This document shows positions 5,975-12,007 of a stretch of 12,007 nucleotides of DNA, piece by piece. Where the stretch lies: assembly GCA_028869615.1 (NCBI GenBank), contig JAGWRQ010000054.1:1-12007 (forward strand). The letters run 5' to 3'. A model generated the notes under the pieces. That model was not told the DNA's origin. It did not search any database and saw only the letters and a program-made list of their open reading frames with translations. How positions within the stretch are numbered: position 1 is the stretch's first letter; each line of letters starts with the position of its first letter. Made by a program: the position numbers and the translations under genes. This DNA comes from Candidatus Methylomirabilota bacterium. GTDB lineage: Bacteria; Methylomirabilota; Methylomirabilia; Methylomirabilales; Methylomirabilaceae.

Positions 5975-6181
5975 GTGGAACTCACCGTCAACGGAAAGAA
6001 GCTGGAAGTGACGGATAGCGCGACGATCATCGCGCTTCTGGACAAGTTAGAGATCAACCCCCTTAGGGTCGCCGTCCAACTCAATCAGTCGATCATTAAG
6101 CGTGAGCTGTACGAGCGCACTACGCTGAAAGCAGGGGACACGCTGGAGATTATTACCTTTATGGCCGGAGGGTCTTCATGA
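5975..6181 (+). CDS. thiS: ThiS, sulfur-carrier protein for thiazole synthesis
   Basis: This ubiquitin-fold protein carries sulfur as a C-terminal thiocarboxylate to ThiG. With GTG 5975 it is 68 residues, the usual ThiS size, begins with the family-like [11 protein letters not shown] and has AAAGGA 9 nt upstream. The longer frame from TTG 5948 overlaps the NUDIX gene and adds 9 atypical residues. Family features: [15 protein letters not shown] and [13 protein letters not shown]. Oddity: the Gly-Gly is followed by Ser-Ser before the stop, whereas ThiS normally ends at the glycines that ThiF adenylylates. The stop overlaps the ATG of thiG (ATGA), so the two are translationally coupled. Confidence 0.9.
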   Translation: MELTVNGKKLEVTDSATIIALLDKLEINPLRVAVQLNQSIIKRELYERTTLKAGDTLEIITFMAGGSS

Positions 6182-6987
6182 GGAGCGGGGCGGCGTTGGA
6201 GCATAATGTGATGGAGAGCGACGACGTCCTTACATTTGGCGGCAGGAAGTTTCGGTCACGGCTCATCGTCGGGACGGGTAAGTTCCCGGACTATCGAACG
6301 ATGCAGCGGGCTCACGAGGCCTCGGGTGCCGAGATGGTGACGGTGGCAGTCCGAAGGGTGAACCTGGATCGCACTCAGGAGTCGCTCCTGGACTACATCG
6401 ACACCAAGAGGTACGCGCTCCTGCCCAACACCGCCGGCTGCTACACGGCAGAGGAGGCGATCAGGACCGCGATGCTGGCCCGAGAGGTCGGTCTCTCGAA
6501 CATGGTCAAATTGGAGGTGATCGGCGATCAGCGGACCCTCTTCCCGGACAATGAGGAGCTGCTGAAGGCCACCAAGGTGTTGGTCAAGGAGGGTTTCGTG
6601 GTCTTGCCCTACACCAACGACGATCCGGTCATGGCGAAGAAGCTGGAGGATGCCGGCGCAGCCGTCGTGATGCCGCTTGCCGCCCCGATCGGTTCCGGCC
6701 TTGGGATACGAAACCCGCATAATATCAGGATTATCCTCGAGGCGGCGCGGGTTCCGATCATTGTTGACGCGGGGGTGGGTACGGCTTCGGATGCCTCGAT
6801 CGCCATGGAGCTTGGGTGCGATGGCGTCCTGATGAATACGGCGATTGCGTGCGCCAAAGATCCCGTCGCGATGGCGACAGCCATGCGGCACGCAATGATC
6901 GCCGGGCGATTGGCGTACCTGGCTGGGCGCATACCGAAGAAGCTCTACGCCAGCGCCTCGAGTTCGCTCGAAGGCATGATCGAGTAG
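6178..6987 (+). CDS. thiG: ThiG, thiazole synthase
   Basis: This encodes 269 residues. ThiG condenses 1-deoxy-xylulose 5-phosphate, dehydroglycine and the ThiS thiocarboxylate into the thiazole phosphate. Seen: [19 protein letters not shown], the Schiff-base lysine K111 and E113 in [42 protein letters not shown] and the phosphate-binding [19 protein letters not shown]. The start ATG 6178 overlaps the thiS stop and has GGAGGG 5 nt upstream. An internal ATG at 6211 would give a protein nearer the usual ~256 residues but has a weaker SD. The next gene follows after 4 nt. Neither thiO nor thiH, the dehydroglycine source, is in the window. Confidence 0.96.
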   Translation: MRSGAALEHNVMESDDVLTFGGRKFRSRLIVGTGKFPDYRTMQRAHEASGAEMVTVAVRRVNLDRTQESLLDYIDTKRYALLPNTAGCYTAEEAIRTAMLAREVGLSNMVKLEVIGDQRTLFPDNEELLKATKVLVKEGFVVLPYTNDDPVMAKKLEDAGAAVVMPLAAPIGSGLGIRNPHNIRIILEAARVPIIVDAGVGTASDASIAMELGCDGVLMNTAIACAKDPVAMATAMRHAMIAGRLAYLAGRIPKKLYASASSSLEGMIE

Positions 6988-6991
6988 GGCA

Positions 6992-7687
6992 GTGCAACAT
7001 GCGAAATCTGATGAGTCGTTAGTTTGTCCTCGTACCTCGCACCCGTCTTCATGGGGTCTGTATGTCGTGACCGACCGCTCCCTGACGAAAGGGCGGCCCC
7101 TTGAGGTAGTGGTTGACGCCGCGCTTGCCGGTGGGGCGAAAACTGTTCAGCTTCGTGAGAAGGATCTCTCGACGCGGGAGCTCTATCAACTGATTGAGCG
7201 ACTCCTTCCCATTGTGCACGGGCGAGGCGCCTGCTTGCTTGTCAATGATCGAGTCGATCTGACGTTGGCCCTGCCGATCGACGGTGTCCATCTTTCCAGA
7301 ACGAGCCTGCCGCCTGCCGAGACGCGGGCCCTACTGGGACCCACGCGTCTGATCGGCGTCTCCTGCCACTCGCTCGAAGAGGCGATCGAGGCTGAGAGAG
7401 GTGAGGCCGACTTCATCACATTCGGTCCGCTGTTTCCAACGCCGTCCAAGGCGGCATATGGACCGCCCGTTGGCCTGGCGCAGCTCAGGGAGGTGAGACG
7501 GCAGGTCCAACTACCGATCTTCGGCATTGGAGGGATTACGGTTTTCAATGCCGCTTCCGTGATGGCGGCCGGCGCCGACGGGGCGGCCGTCATCTCCGCC
7601 GTCATGGCGGCGGACGATCCAGCCGATGCCGTTTCGAACCTGCTGCATGTCGCCCGCTCTGTCGCCAGGGGTGCAGCAGAGCGCTAG
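6992..7687 (+). CDS. ThiE/TenI-family protein (thiamine phosphate synthase or thiazole tautomerase)
   Basis: This TIM-barrel protein of 231 residues starts with GTG 6992, 4 nt after thiG; the first ~20 residues look non-conserved. Family features: WGLYVVTDRS, QLREKDLS (Q53, R55, K57), LLVNDRVDL (N85, D86), IDGVHLS, GVSCHSLEEA, FGPLFPTPSK and GIGGI. ThiE joins HMP-PP to thiazole phosphate; TenI aromatises the ThiG product. In ThiE a magnesium-binding Asp normally follows GVHLGQ; here the matching residue is S105 (LSRTSLP), and GVSCHSLEEA is reminiscent of TenI. Position directly after thiG suits either. I lean slightly to a TenI-like role, but automatic annotation would call it thiE. Confidence 0.88.
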   Translation: MQHAKSDESLVCPRTSHPSSWGLYVVTDRSLTKGRPLEVVVDAALAGGAKTVQLREKDLSTRELYQLIERLLPIVHGRGACLLVNDRVDLTLALPIDGVHLSRTSLPPAETRALLGPTRLIGVSCHSLEEAIEAERGEADFITFGPLFPTPSKAAYGPPVGLAQLREVRRQVQLPIFGIGGITVFNAASVMAAGADGAAVISAVMAADDPADAVSNLLHVARSVARGAAER

Positions 7688-7696
7688 GTCCTGTCC

Positions 7697-8221
7697 ATGT
7701 GGATTGTGATTGATGGCTATAATCTGATCCGTCGCTCCCCTCGGCTTCAGCCTATTGATCGCCGGGATATGGAAGAGGGCCGGGAAGCGCTCCTTATCAC
7801 ATTAGCCGCCTACCGACGCCTGAAGGGTCATCGAATCACTGTAGTGTTCGACGGATGGGAACGGGGCGGACTCCGCGAACAGGTGAGCCTGACCGCCGGC
7901 CTACAGGTGGTCTTCTCGCGCCGCGGGGAGCGGGCCGATCAGGCCATCCTGCGATTCGTTGAGAAAGCCCCCTCGGGGGCGGTCGTAGTCACCTCAGATC
8001 GGGCGTTGGCGGATGAGGTCGCGCGGACCGGCGCCTTGGTCCTCTCCGCCGAAGAGTTTCATGAACGCCTAGATCGCGCGCTGCGAGAAGGGGGTAAGGG
8101 CGAGTTTGAAGAAGATGACGAATCGGCCTCCGAATCCCCAAGGCCTCGAAGACCAAAGGGCCCTGCCCGACGACCGTCGAAACAAGCCAAGCACCGAATC
8201 ACCACCCTCAAGCGCTTGTGA
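7697..8221 (+). CDS. NYN-domain endoribonuclease of the YacP/Rae1 family
   Basis: This encodes 174 residues. The PIN-like NYN fold is seen in WIVIDGYNLIRRS (D6, N9), VVFDGWERGG (D52), FSRRGERADQAI (D81) and VVTSDRALADEV (D101), the acidic residues expected for a metal-dependent nuclease. B. subtilis Rae1 (YacP) cuts mRNA at the ribosomal A site; the same role here is inferred from family only. The C-terminal ~45 residues are an acidic stretch (EFEEDDESASES), then a basic tail (RPRRPKGPARRPSKQAK), probably disordered and RNA- or ribosome-binding. It starts 9 nt after the ThiE-like gene, likely as the last gene of that cluster; its SD is weak. Confidence 0.85.
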   Translation: MWIVIDGYNLIRRSPRLQPIDRRDMEEGREALLITLAAYRRLKGHRITVVFDGWERGGLREQVSLTAGLQVVFSRRGERADQAILRFVEKAPSGAVVVTSDRALADEVARTGALVLSAEEFHERLDRALREGGKGEFEEDDESASESPRPRRPKGPARRPSKQAKHRITTLKRL

Positions 8222-8225
8222 GGAA

Positions 8226-8266
8226 GGGTTCCGGGTTCCAGGTGCGCGTGTCACAACCCGGAACCC
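8226..8266. terminator. 12-bp hairpin after the NYN gene
   Basis: GGGTTCCGGGTT (8226-8237) and AACCCGGAACCC (8255-8266) pair perfectly around a 17-nt loop, starting 5 nt after the stop codon. No T-run follows. It may end transcription weakly or stabilise the 3' end, or be a dispersed repeat. Confidence 0.45.
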
Positions 8267-8280
8267 GAACCGTTCATAAA

Positions 8281-8315
8281 GACAAAGAGGAGAGTATGGT
8301 CCTCTCCTCTTTGTC
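8281..8315. terminator. 14-bp hairpin between convergent genes
   Basis: GACAAAGAGGAGAG (8281-8294) and CTCTCCTCTTTGTC (8302-8315) pair perfectly around a 7-nt loop. On the minus strand the stem ends in ...TTTGTC followed by TTTATG, a short T-rich tail, so it best serves as terminator for the HU gene. It may work in both directions. Confidence 0.7.
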
Positions 8316-8369
8316 GTGTACTGTGACGCCTGGCGGAATGATCGATGGATCAGGCCGCCAAACCCTTGC

Positions 8370-8642
8370 TTACCTGACGGCGTCTTTCAAGGCTTTTCCA
8401 GCCCTGAACCGCGGGGTCTTAGACGCCTTGATCTTGATGATATCACCCGTTTGAGGATTTCGCCCGTTCCGGGCCGCTCGTCTGGCTACCGAGAACGTCC
8501 CGAAGCCGACCAGGGTGACCTTCTTCCCTTTCTTGAGAGATTCCCGCACCCCTGCTGTAACGCTGGTCAGGGCCGATTCTGCCGCCTTCTTCGTGATGCA
8601 TGCATCCTTGGCAATCTTGTCCACCAGTTCCGCCTTGGTCAT
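8370..8642 (-). CDS. hup: HU-family DNA-binding protein
   Basis: This encodes exactly 90 residues, the typical HU length. Start ATG 8642 has AAAGGAGG just upstream; the open frame extends to 8693 but without need. It begins [20 protein letters not shown] and shows the HU signatures [19 protein letters not shown] and the DNA-minor-groove arm [20 protein letters not shown] with the Pro of RNPQTG, ending in [10 protein letters not shown]. It is a dimeric nucleoid protein that bends DNA. HU and the related IHF share this fold; the sequence fits HU. The gene stands alone on the minus strand. Confidence 0.96.
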   Translation of the reverse strand: MTKAELVDKIAKDACITKKAAESALTSVTAGVRESLKKGKKVTLVGFGTFSVARRAARNGRNPQTGDIIKIKASKTPRFRAGKALKDAVR

Positions 8643-8715
8643 GCCCCCTCCTTTCTCAATAAGCCCATTAAGAATGAGTAGACCACCATCCACCCCTGCC
8701 GATCCGCCTTGGAAG

Positions 8716-8745
8716 CTCTTACCAGACTCTCCTATGATCTGTCAA
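8716..8745 (-). promoter_or_regulatory. Possible promoter for the HU gene
   Basis: On the minus strand a perfect TTGACA (8745-8740) is followed after 18 nt by TAAGAG (8721-8716), a weak -10. It lies ~75 nt upstream of the HU start. Confidence 0.35.
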
Positions 8746-8867
8746 GGGAAAAAAGACCTCGGCAATTTAACGTAGTACAAAACAATCCAGGCGTATGTTC
8801 CCCAACTCCCGAATTGGTGAGGAATCGATCGAGCTTGGACTGCGCATCCCAGGACTTGGAATTCTAC

Positions 8868-8897
8868 TTGTCGCACACTGTTGGGCTACGCTATAGT
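8868..8897 (+). promoter_or_regulatory. Predicted promoter for smpB
   Basis: TTGTCG (8868-8873) and TATAGT (8892-8897) are 18 nt apart. The -10 ends only 7 nt before the ATG at 8905, so transcription would begin at or next to the start codon. Confidence 0.5.
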
Positions 8898-8904
8898 CGG
8901 CCCA

Positions 8905-9378
8905 ATGGCACGGGCGCAGGAAAAAAGAATCCTCTGCTCCAATCGGCGGGCGAGGTATGAGTATCAGATCGAAGAGGTCATTGAGGCCGGGATAGCTCTT
9001 ACCGGGACCGAAGTGAAGTCATTGCGGGAGGGCCAGGCTGACCTGAAAGACAGCTATGCCGCGATCGAGAACGGGGAGGCGTATCTGTGGGGCTGCTATA
9101 TCAGTCCGTATGCCGCCGGGAACCGCTTCAATCCGGACCCAAATCGGACGCGGAAACTTCTGTTGCACCGCGAGGAGATCATGAGATTGATGGGGAAGGT
9201 CCAGGAGAAGGGCCTCACCGTGATCCCGCTGAGTATCTATGTGGCCGGACGGAAGATCAAGGTAGAACTGGCGCTGGCCCGGGGGAAAAAGCTGTACGAT
9301 AAGCGGGAAACCCTGAAGCGACGCGCGATGACGAAAGAGATGACCCAACTCGTCCGCGGCCGCGCGGACCGGGGGTAG
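8905..9378 (+). CDS. smpB: SmpB, tmRNA-binding protein
   Basis: This encodes 157 residues, the usual SmpB length. It binds tmRNA and brings it to stalled ribosomes. Seen: NRRARYEYQIEEVIEAGIAL, LTGTEVKSLREGQADLKDSY, LWGCYISPY, LLHREEI, KGLTVIPLSIY, KIKVELALARGKKLYDKRET and the C-terminal basic tail LKRRAMTKEM that inserts in the mRNA channel. ATG 8905 gives the family-typical MARAQEKRILCSNRRARYEY; TTG 8881 adds 8 residues and would overlap the predicted promoter. No SD precedes the ATG. The ssrA promoter lies immediately after the stop, so the two partners are adjacent but separately transcribed. Confidence 0.97.
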   Translation: MARAQEKRILCSNRRARYEYQIEEVIEAGIALTGTEVKSLREGQADLKDSYAAIENGEAYLWGCYISPYAAGNRFNPDPNRTRKLLLHREEIMRLMGKVQEKGLTVIPLSIYVAGRKIKVELALARGKKLYDKRETLKRRAMTKEMTQLVRGRADRG

Positions 9379-9381
9379 CGG

Positions 9382-9410
9382 TTGACTTTTTCAGGCGGAT
9401 GACATACAGT
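9382..9410 (+). promoter_or_regulatory. Promoter for ssrA (tmRNA)
   Basis: TTGACT (9382-9387) and TACAGT (9405-9410) are exactly 17 nt apart. Transcription would start near 9417, giving a ~47-nt 5' leader to be removed by RNase P. Confidence 0.6.
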
Positions 9411-9463
9411 AGAAGTGGTCTTGTACCTCTCAACCCAACCTGATGTGGTGCCGGCTTTACTGC

Positions 9464-9813
9464 GGGGGCGCTCTGGTTTCGACGGGGACAAGGGGGTAAG
9501 GGCTGCGTGCCGAGGACCCATCGCCTCGTAAAAAGGTGGGGATACAAGCAACTGCCAACCACGAATTGGCACTGGCTGCCTAAGGGTGGCCACGTCCACC
9601 CCGCTTCGCTCGTTGGGCGGGATCTGGGCGCCGACTAAACGGGCTGGCTTGCCTCCCTCGCTCTAGGGAGGCGGGTAAGATCGCATGAGCTAGCCGCTCC
9701 GGGACCCCGCCTGTGGGGGCCCAGAGAGGCGAATGTTCATACGCAGGCTACGCACGTAGATGCACTTTCCGACATGTTCTCGGACGCGGGTTCGATTCCC
9801 GCCGCCTCCACCA
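9464..9813 (+). ncRNA. ssrA: tmRNA (transfer-messenger RNA)
   Basis: This is a one-piece tmRNA of 350 nt. The 5' end GGGGGCG pairs with CGCCTCC at 9803-9809 (one G-U), forming the tRNA-like acceptor stem, followed by A and an encoded CCA (9811-9813). The 5' motif CTCTGGTTTCGACGGGG and the T-arm GCGGGTTCGATTCCCGC are characteristic. The tag reading frame resumes at GCA 9548 and ends with TAA at 9583, encoding ATANHELALAA, a degradation tag ending in the Leu-Ala-Ala type recognised by ClpXP. The segment 9584-9770 contains the GC-rich pseudoknot region. Its partner smpB is immediately upstream. Confidence 0.97.
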
Positions 9814-9828
9814 ATATCATCCATGTGA

Positions 9829-9862
9829 ACCGCCCTCCGGGCTCTCCAGCTCAGAGGGCGGT
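9829..9862 (+). terminator. Hairpin downstream of tmRNA
   Basis: ACCGCCCTC (9829-9837) and GAGGGCGGT (9854-9862) form a perfect 9-bp stem 16 nt after the tmRNA CCA. Only TTGCAT follows, not a T-run. Position suggests a terminator for ssrA. Confidence 0.55.
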
Positions 9863-10124
9863 TGCATAAACGCCAGGACGTTAATGGCGCTCCGCTTCAG
9901 CCTTTTCTCAATCCACTCATGAACAGTGGCCTGAGAAACCGTGGTCCACTTTGGGCGCCTTGCCTCCATTTTTCCGTTGACAGGCTTGAGAGATCTGATG
10001 TAGAGTAACATGCCGTGTCAATTTGTGGCTTATTGTTAACCTGCTCGGAAGCACACGGTGAAGAAGGCGAGGCATGGAGGAGACAATTCATGGTTCAAGC
10101 GGTTCGCTAGCTACTAAGGAGCCC
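9863..10124. other. Intergenic region without a supported gene
   Basis: No convincing gene is present. A minus-strand frame (9817-10011) overlaps the tmRNA terminator hairpin, lacks an SD and has no recognisable domain. The stretch holds the predicted promoter of the radical SAM gene and a short leader with two possible start codons. The tmRNA 3' end is a common integration site, but I see no copy of it here that would mark an attachment site. Confidence 0.5.
9977..10006 (+). promoter_or_regulatory. Predicted promoter for the radical SAM gene
   Basis: A perfect TTGACA (9977-9982) is followed after 18 nt by TAGAGT (10001-10006). Transcription would start near 10013, leaving a leader of roughly 60-110 nt, depending on the true start codon. 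Confidence 0.5.
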
Positions 10125-12007
10125 ATGCCCGATTGTTCTGAATTACCGCAGTCCCCGCTCCTCTCCCAACCTCACAAGCACAGGACCCTTCGAGTCGTCC
10201 TTATCAAGCCCTCGCAATACGACGATGATGGATACGTGATCCGCTTCTGGAAGGGCGTGCTGCCCAGCAATACCCTCAGTGTGCTCCGGGGCTTGACCGA
10301 AGATGTCGATAAGCGCGGTATCCTGGGAGACATCGCTATTCAGCTCGATACTTTTGACGAGGTGGCGGAAAAGGTCCCTGTCAAGCAGATCGTCAAATGG
10401 AGCCGCCAACTTGACACCAAGCTGGTAGTGTGTCTGGTAGCGGTCCAAACCCCCCAGTTCCCAAGGGCGCTCGATCTGGGTAAGCAGTTCCGCGCGCATG
10501 GGATTGACGTCATCATCGGAGGATTCCATACCAGTGGAACTATCAATATCCTCGGCGATCAAGAACCGGACATTCAAGAACTTTATCGAGAATCGATCGT
10601 AGTCGTATCCGGTGAGGTCGAAGGACATTGGGGAGGGATACTGGCCGATGCTCTCAACGGACAATTGAAACCCCTCTACTCCTTTGCCGAGGACCTCAAG
10701 AACCTGGTCGACATCGAAAAGGCCCCTCTCCCTGTGACCAGTCCTAAAACGATGAAGCATTTTGCCAGGCCCAACTTCGGGACCGTGGAAACCTCTCGAG
10801 GCTGTCCATTTTCATGCTCCTTCTGCACCATCATCAACGTGCAGGGTCGAATGATGCGAGAGCGCTCCCCGGAAGCGATCGCCGAACTCATCCGGAGAAA
10901 TTACTTGGAACGCGGCATCAACTTCTACTTCCTCACGGACGACAATTTTGCTCGCAAGAAGTTGTGGCGCGAGACCTTTGAAGCGATCATCCGGCTGCGC
11001 GAGGAAGGGATCACTATCTCCTTCATGATGCAGGTGGACTTGGCCCGCAAACCAAAGGAGTTCGTGCGTCTCGCTGCGGAGGCCGGCTGCAGCCAGGTGT
11101 TCGTCGGCATGGAGAGTGTGAACCCTGACAACCTCAAGTCCCAGGGCAAGGGGCAGAATAAGGTCGAGGAGTATGTGAGCACGATCCGCGAGTGGCACGA
11201 TGCCGGCGTGGTCGTCCACGCAGCCTATATCATCGGCCTGCCCTTCGATACGAAGGAGCAGGTGGCCCGCGACATCCAGTACCTCACAGAGGTCATCCAG
11301 CCGGACCAGGCCTCCTTCTTCATGCTGACCCCGCTACCGGGCTCCGAAGATCATCGGGAGATGAAGGCGCGCGGGGAATGGATGGACCCAGATCTCAACA
11401 AGCGGGATTCGTTCCACGCCACGACTGCACACCCTCATATGACCGCTGAGGAGTGGACAGCCGCGTATCAAGACGCCTGGAAATCGTTTTATAGCAAAGA
11501 CAATATGGCAAACATCCTGGCGCGATGGCGGCATAATCCTTGGATATACTGGAATCTCATCAATGTGTACCTGTGGTACAAGAATGCTGCCCTGATCGAG
11601 AAGCAGCATCCGATGGTTGCGGGCTTTTTCCGCCTGAAGGACCGGCTTACACGGAGACCGGGATGTTCGATCGATCCGGCGCCGGTCCATCTCTGGAAAC
11701 GCACGAAAGAGGTGTGCCGTTTGTTCGTGGCATGGGCCCGCTTCCTGAAAGAGATGGAAGAGATATGGCTCCAGACCCGTCCGAGGAGTGAAAGAGAAAA
11801 ACGGTTTTTCGACGAGGTTCAGCGGATCCAAGGCGAGATCTGGCAGACCTTGAAGATCGCGGAGTGGCAAAAGGCGTATAGCGATGCCAAGACGGCGTTG
11901 CCCGCCAAGGCCCGGGCCCTACTCGATCCCTTTGAGGAGCTTCCCTCCAAGATGTTGCTCAGTCGCAACGACTTGAATACATTCCTGAAGAAATGGGGAG
12001 ACCTCCA
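10125..12007 (+). CDS. Radical SAM protein with B12-binding-like N-terminus (runs off right edge)
   Basis: The frame is open to the window end: 627 codons visible, C-terminus missing. After a short tail, LRVVLIKPSQYDDDGYVIR begins a Rossmann-like domain (to ~200: KLVVCLVAV, IDVIIGGFH, VVVSGEVEG) as in cobalamin-binding radical SAM proteins, but without the DxHxxG motif of base-off B12 binding. The radical SAM core follows, with C227, C231 and C234 in RGCPFSCSFC for the [4Fe-4S] cluster, then FYFLTDDNFARKK, FVGMESVNP, AAYIIGLPF and FFMLTPLPGSEDH. The C-terminal ~170 visible residues are rich in Trp, Arg and Lys, helical, and not recognised. The family modifies unreactive carbons, often by methylation; the substrate is unknown. 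ATG 10125 has AAGGAG, but only 3 nt away; in-frame ATG 10074 (AAGG 6 nt upstream) is an alternative. Confidence 0.88.
   Translation, partial: MPDCSELPQSPLLSQPHKHRTLRVVLIKPSQYDDDGYVIRFWKGVLPSNTLSVLRGLTEDVDKRGILGDIAIQLDTFDEVAEKVPVKQIVKWSRQLDTKLVVCLVAVQTPQFPRALDLGKQFRAHGIDVIIGGFHTSGTINILGDQEPDIQELYRESIVVVSGEVEGHWGGILADALNGQLKPLYSFAEDLKNLVDIEKAPLPVTSPKTMKHFARPNFGTVETSRGCPFSCSFCTIINVQGRMMRERSPEAIAELIRRNYLERGINFYFLTDDNFARKKLWRETFEAIIRLREEGITISFMMQVDLARKPKEFVRLAAEAGCSQVFVGMESVNPDNLKSQGKGQNKVEEYVSTIREWHDAGVVVHAAYIIGLPFDTKEQVARDIQYLTEVIQPDQASFFMLTPLPGSEDHREMKARGEWMDPDLNKRDSFHATTAHPHMTAEEWTAAYQDAWKSFYSKDNMANILARWRHNPWIYWNLINVYLWYKNAALIEKQHPMVAGFFRLKDRLTRRPGCSIDPAPVHLWKRTKEVCRLFVAWARFLKEMEEIWLQTRPRSEREKRFFDEVQRIQGEIWQTLKIAEWQKAYSDAKTALPAKARALLDPFEELPSKMLLSRNDLNTFLKKWGDL

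Noticed and set aside
6256..6891. Minus-strand frame of 211 codons opposite thiG
   Set aside because: His/Arg-rich antisense shadow of thiG, with no SD and no domain.
9817..10011. Minus-strand frame of 64 codons after the tmRNA
   Set aside because: It ends inside the tmRNA terminator hairpin, has no SD and no recognisable domain. A truncated integrase at the tmRNA end was considered, but no integrase motif is visible.
1..12007. CRISPR array or insertion sequence
   Set aside because: No regularly spaced direct repeats and no transposase or integrase frame were found. The only repeats are the intergenic blocks, the tlpA copy and hairpins.

Overview
This looks like a bacterial chromosome segment with a fairly GC-rich core, GTG and TTG starts mixed with ATG, good Shine-Dalgarno (SD) sequences and sigma70-type promoters. 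The smpB-ssrA pair, thiS-thiG-thiE and an HU gene are ordinary bacterial housekeeping genes. Together with ubiD and the radical SAM gene, they suggest a free-living Gram-negative-type organism with a periplasm. I had an NC10/Methylomirabilis-like lineage in mind, but the sequence does not prove it.

Layout. The first ~0.8 kb is more AT-rich and holds the 5' part of an unrecognised minus-strand gene and a doubtful small ORF. A promoter then drives a plus-strand AAA ATPase of the AAA_14/DUF4143 type (833-2266). From 2340 to 5175 the genes are on the minus strand: a broken partial copy of a TlpA/ResA-type thioredoxin gene (2340-2591), a 13-bp inverted repeat, a small secreted beta-sandwich-like protein (2735-3127), a thioredoxin-like gene interrupted by one in-frame TGA (3152-3655), and a UbiD-family decarboxylase (3730-5175) flanked by TCAGC-type intergenic repeats. 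From 5500 the plus strand carries a compact cluster: NUDIX hydrolase, thiS, thiG, a ThiE/TenI-like gene and a YacP/Rae1-type NYN nuclease. It is followed by a hairpin pair and the convergent minus-strand HU gene. Then come plus-strand smpB, ssrA (tmRNA) with its own promoter, and a large B12-binding-like radical SAM protein that runs off the right edge.

Main result. The TGA in the thioredoxin-like gene replaces exactly the first cysteine of the CxxC active site (U-P-H-C). It is followed, 17 nt downstream, by a perfect 7-bp hairpin with a 3-nt loop beginning with G, which matches what is known of bacterial SECIS elements. I read 3152-3655 as one intact gene for an exported selenocysteine-containing TlpA-like thiol-disulfide oxidoreductase, not as two ORFs or a pseudogene. 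It shares an apparent transcription unit with the secreted beta-sandwich-like protein. A 78%-identical copy of its C-terminal part, with a TAA stop, lies ~0.8 kb away.

How the genes work together. ThiS, ThiG and the TenI/ThiE-like protein form the thiazole branch of thiamine synthesis; ThiF, ThiC and ThiD are not in the window. SmpB and tmRNA form the trans-translation system with the tag ATANHELALAA. The nearby YacP/Rae1-like nuclease may also act on ribosome-associated mRNA, which is an inference from the family only.
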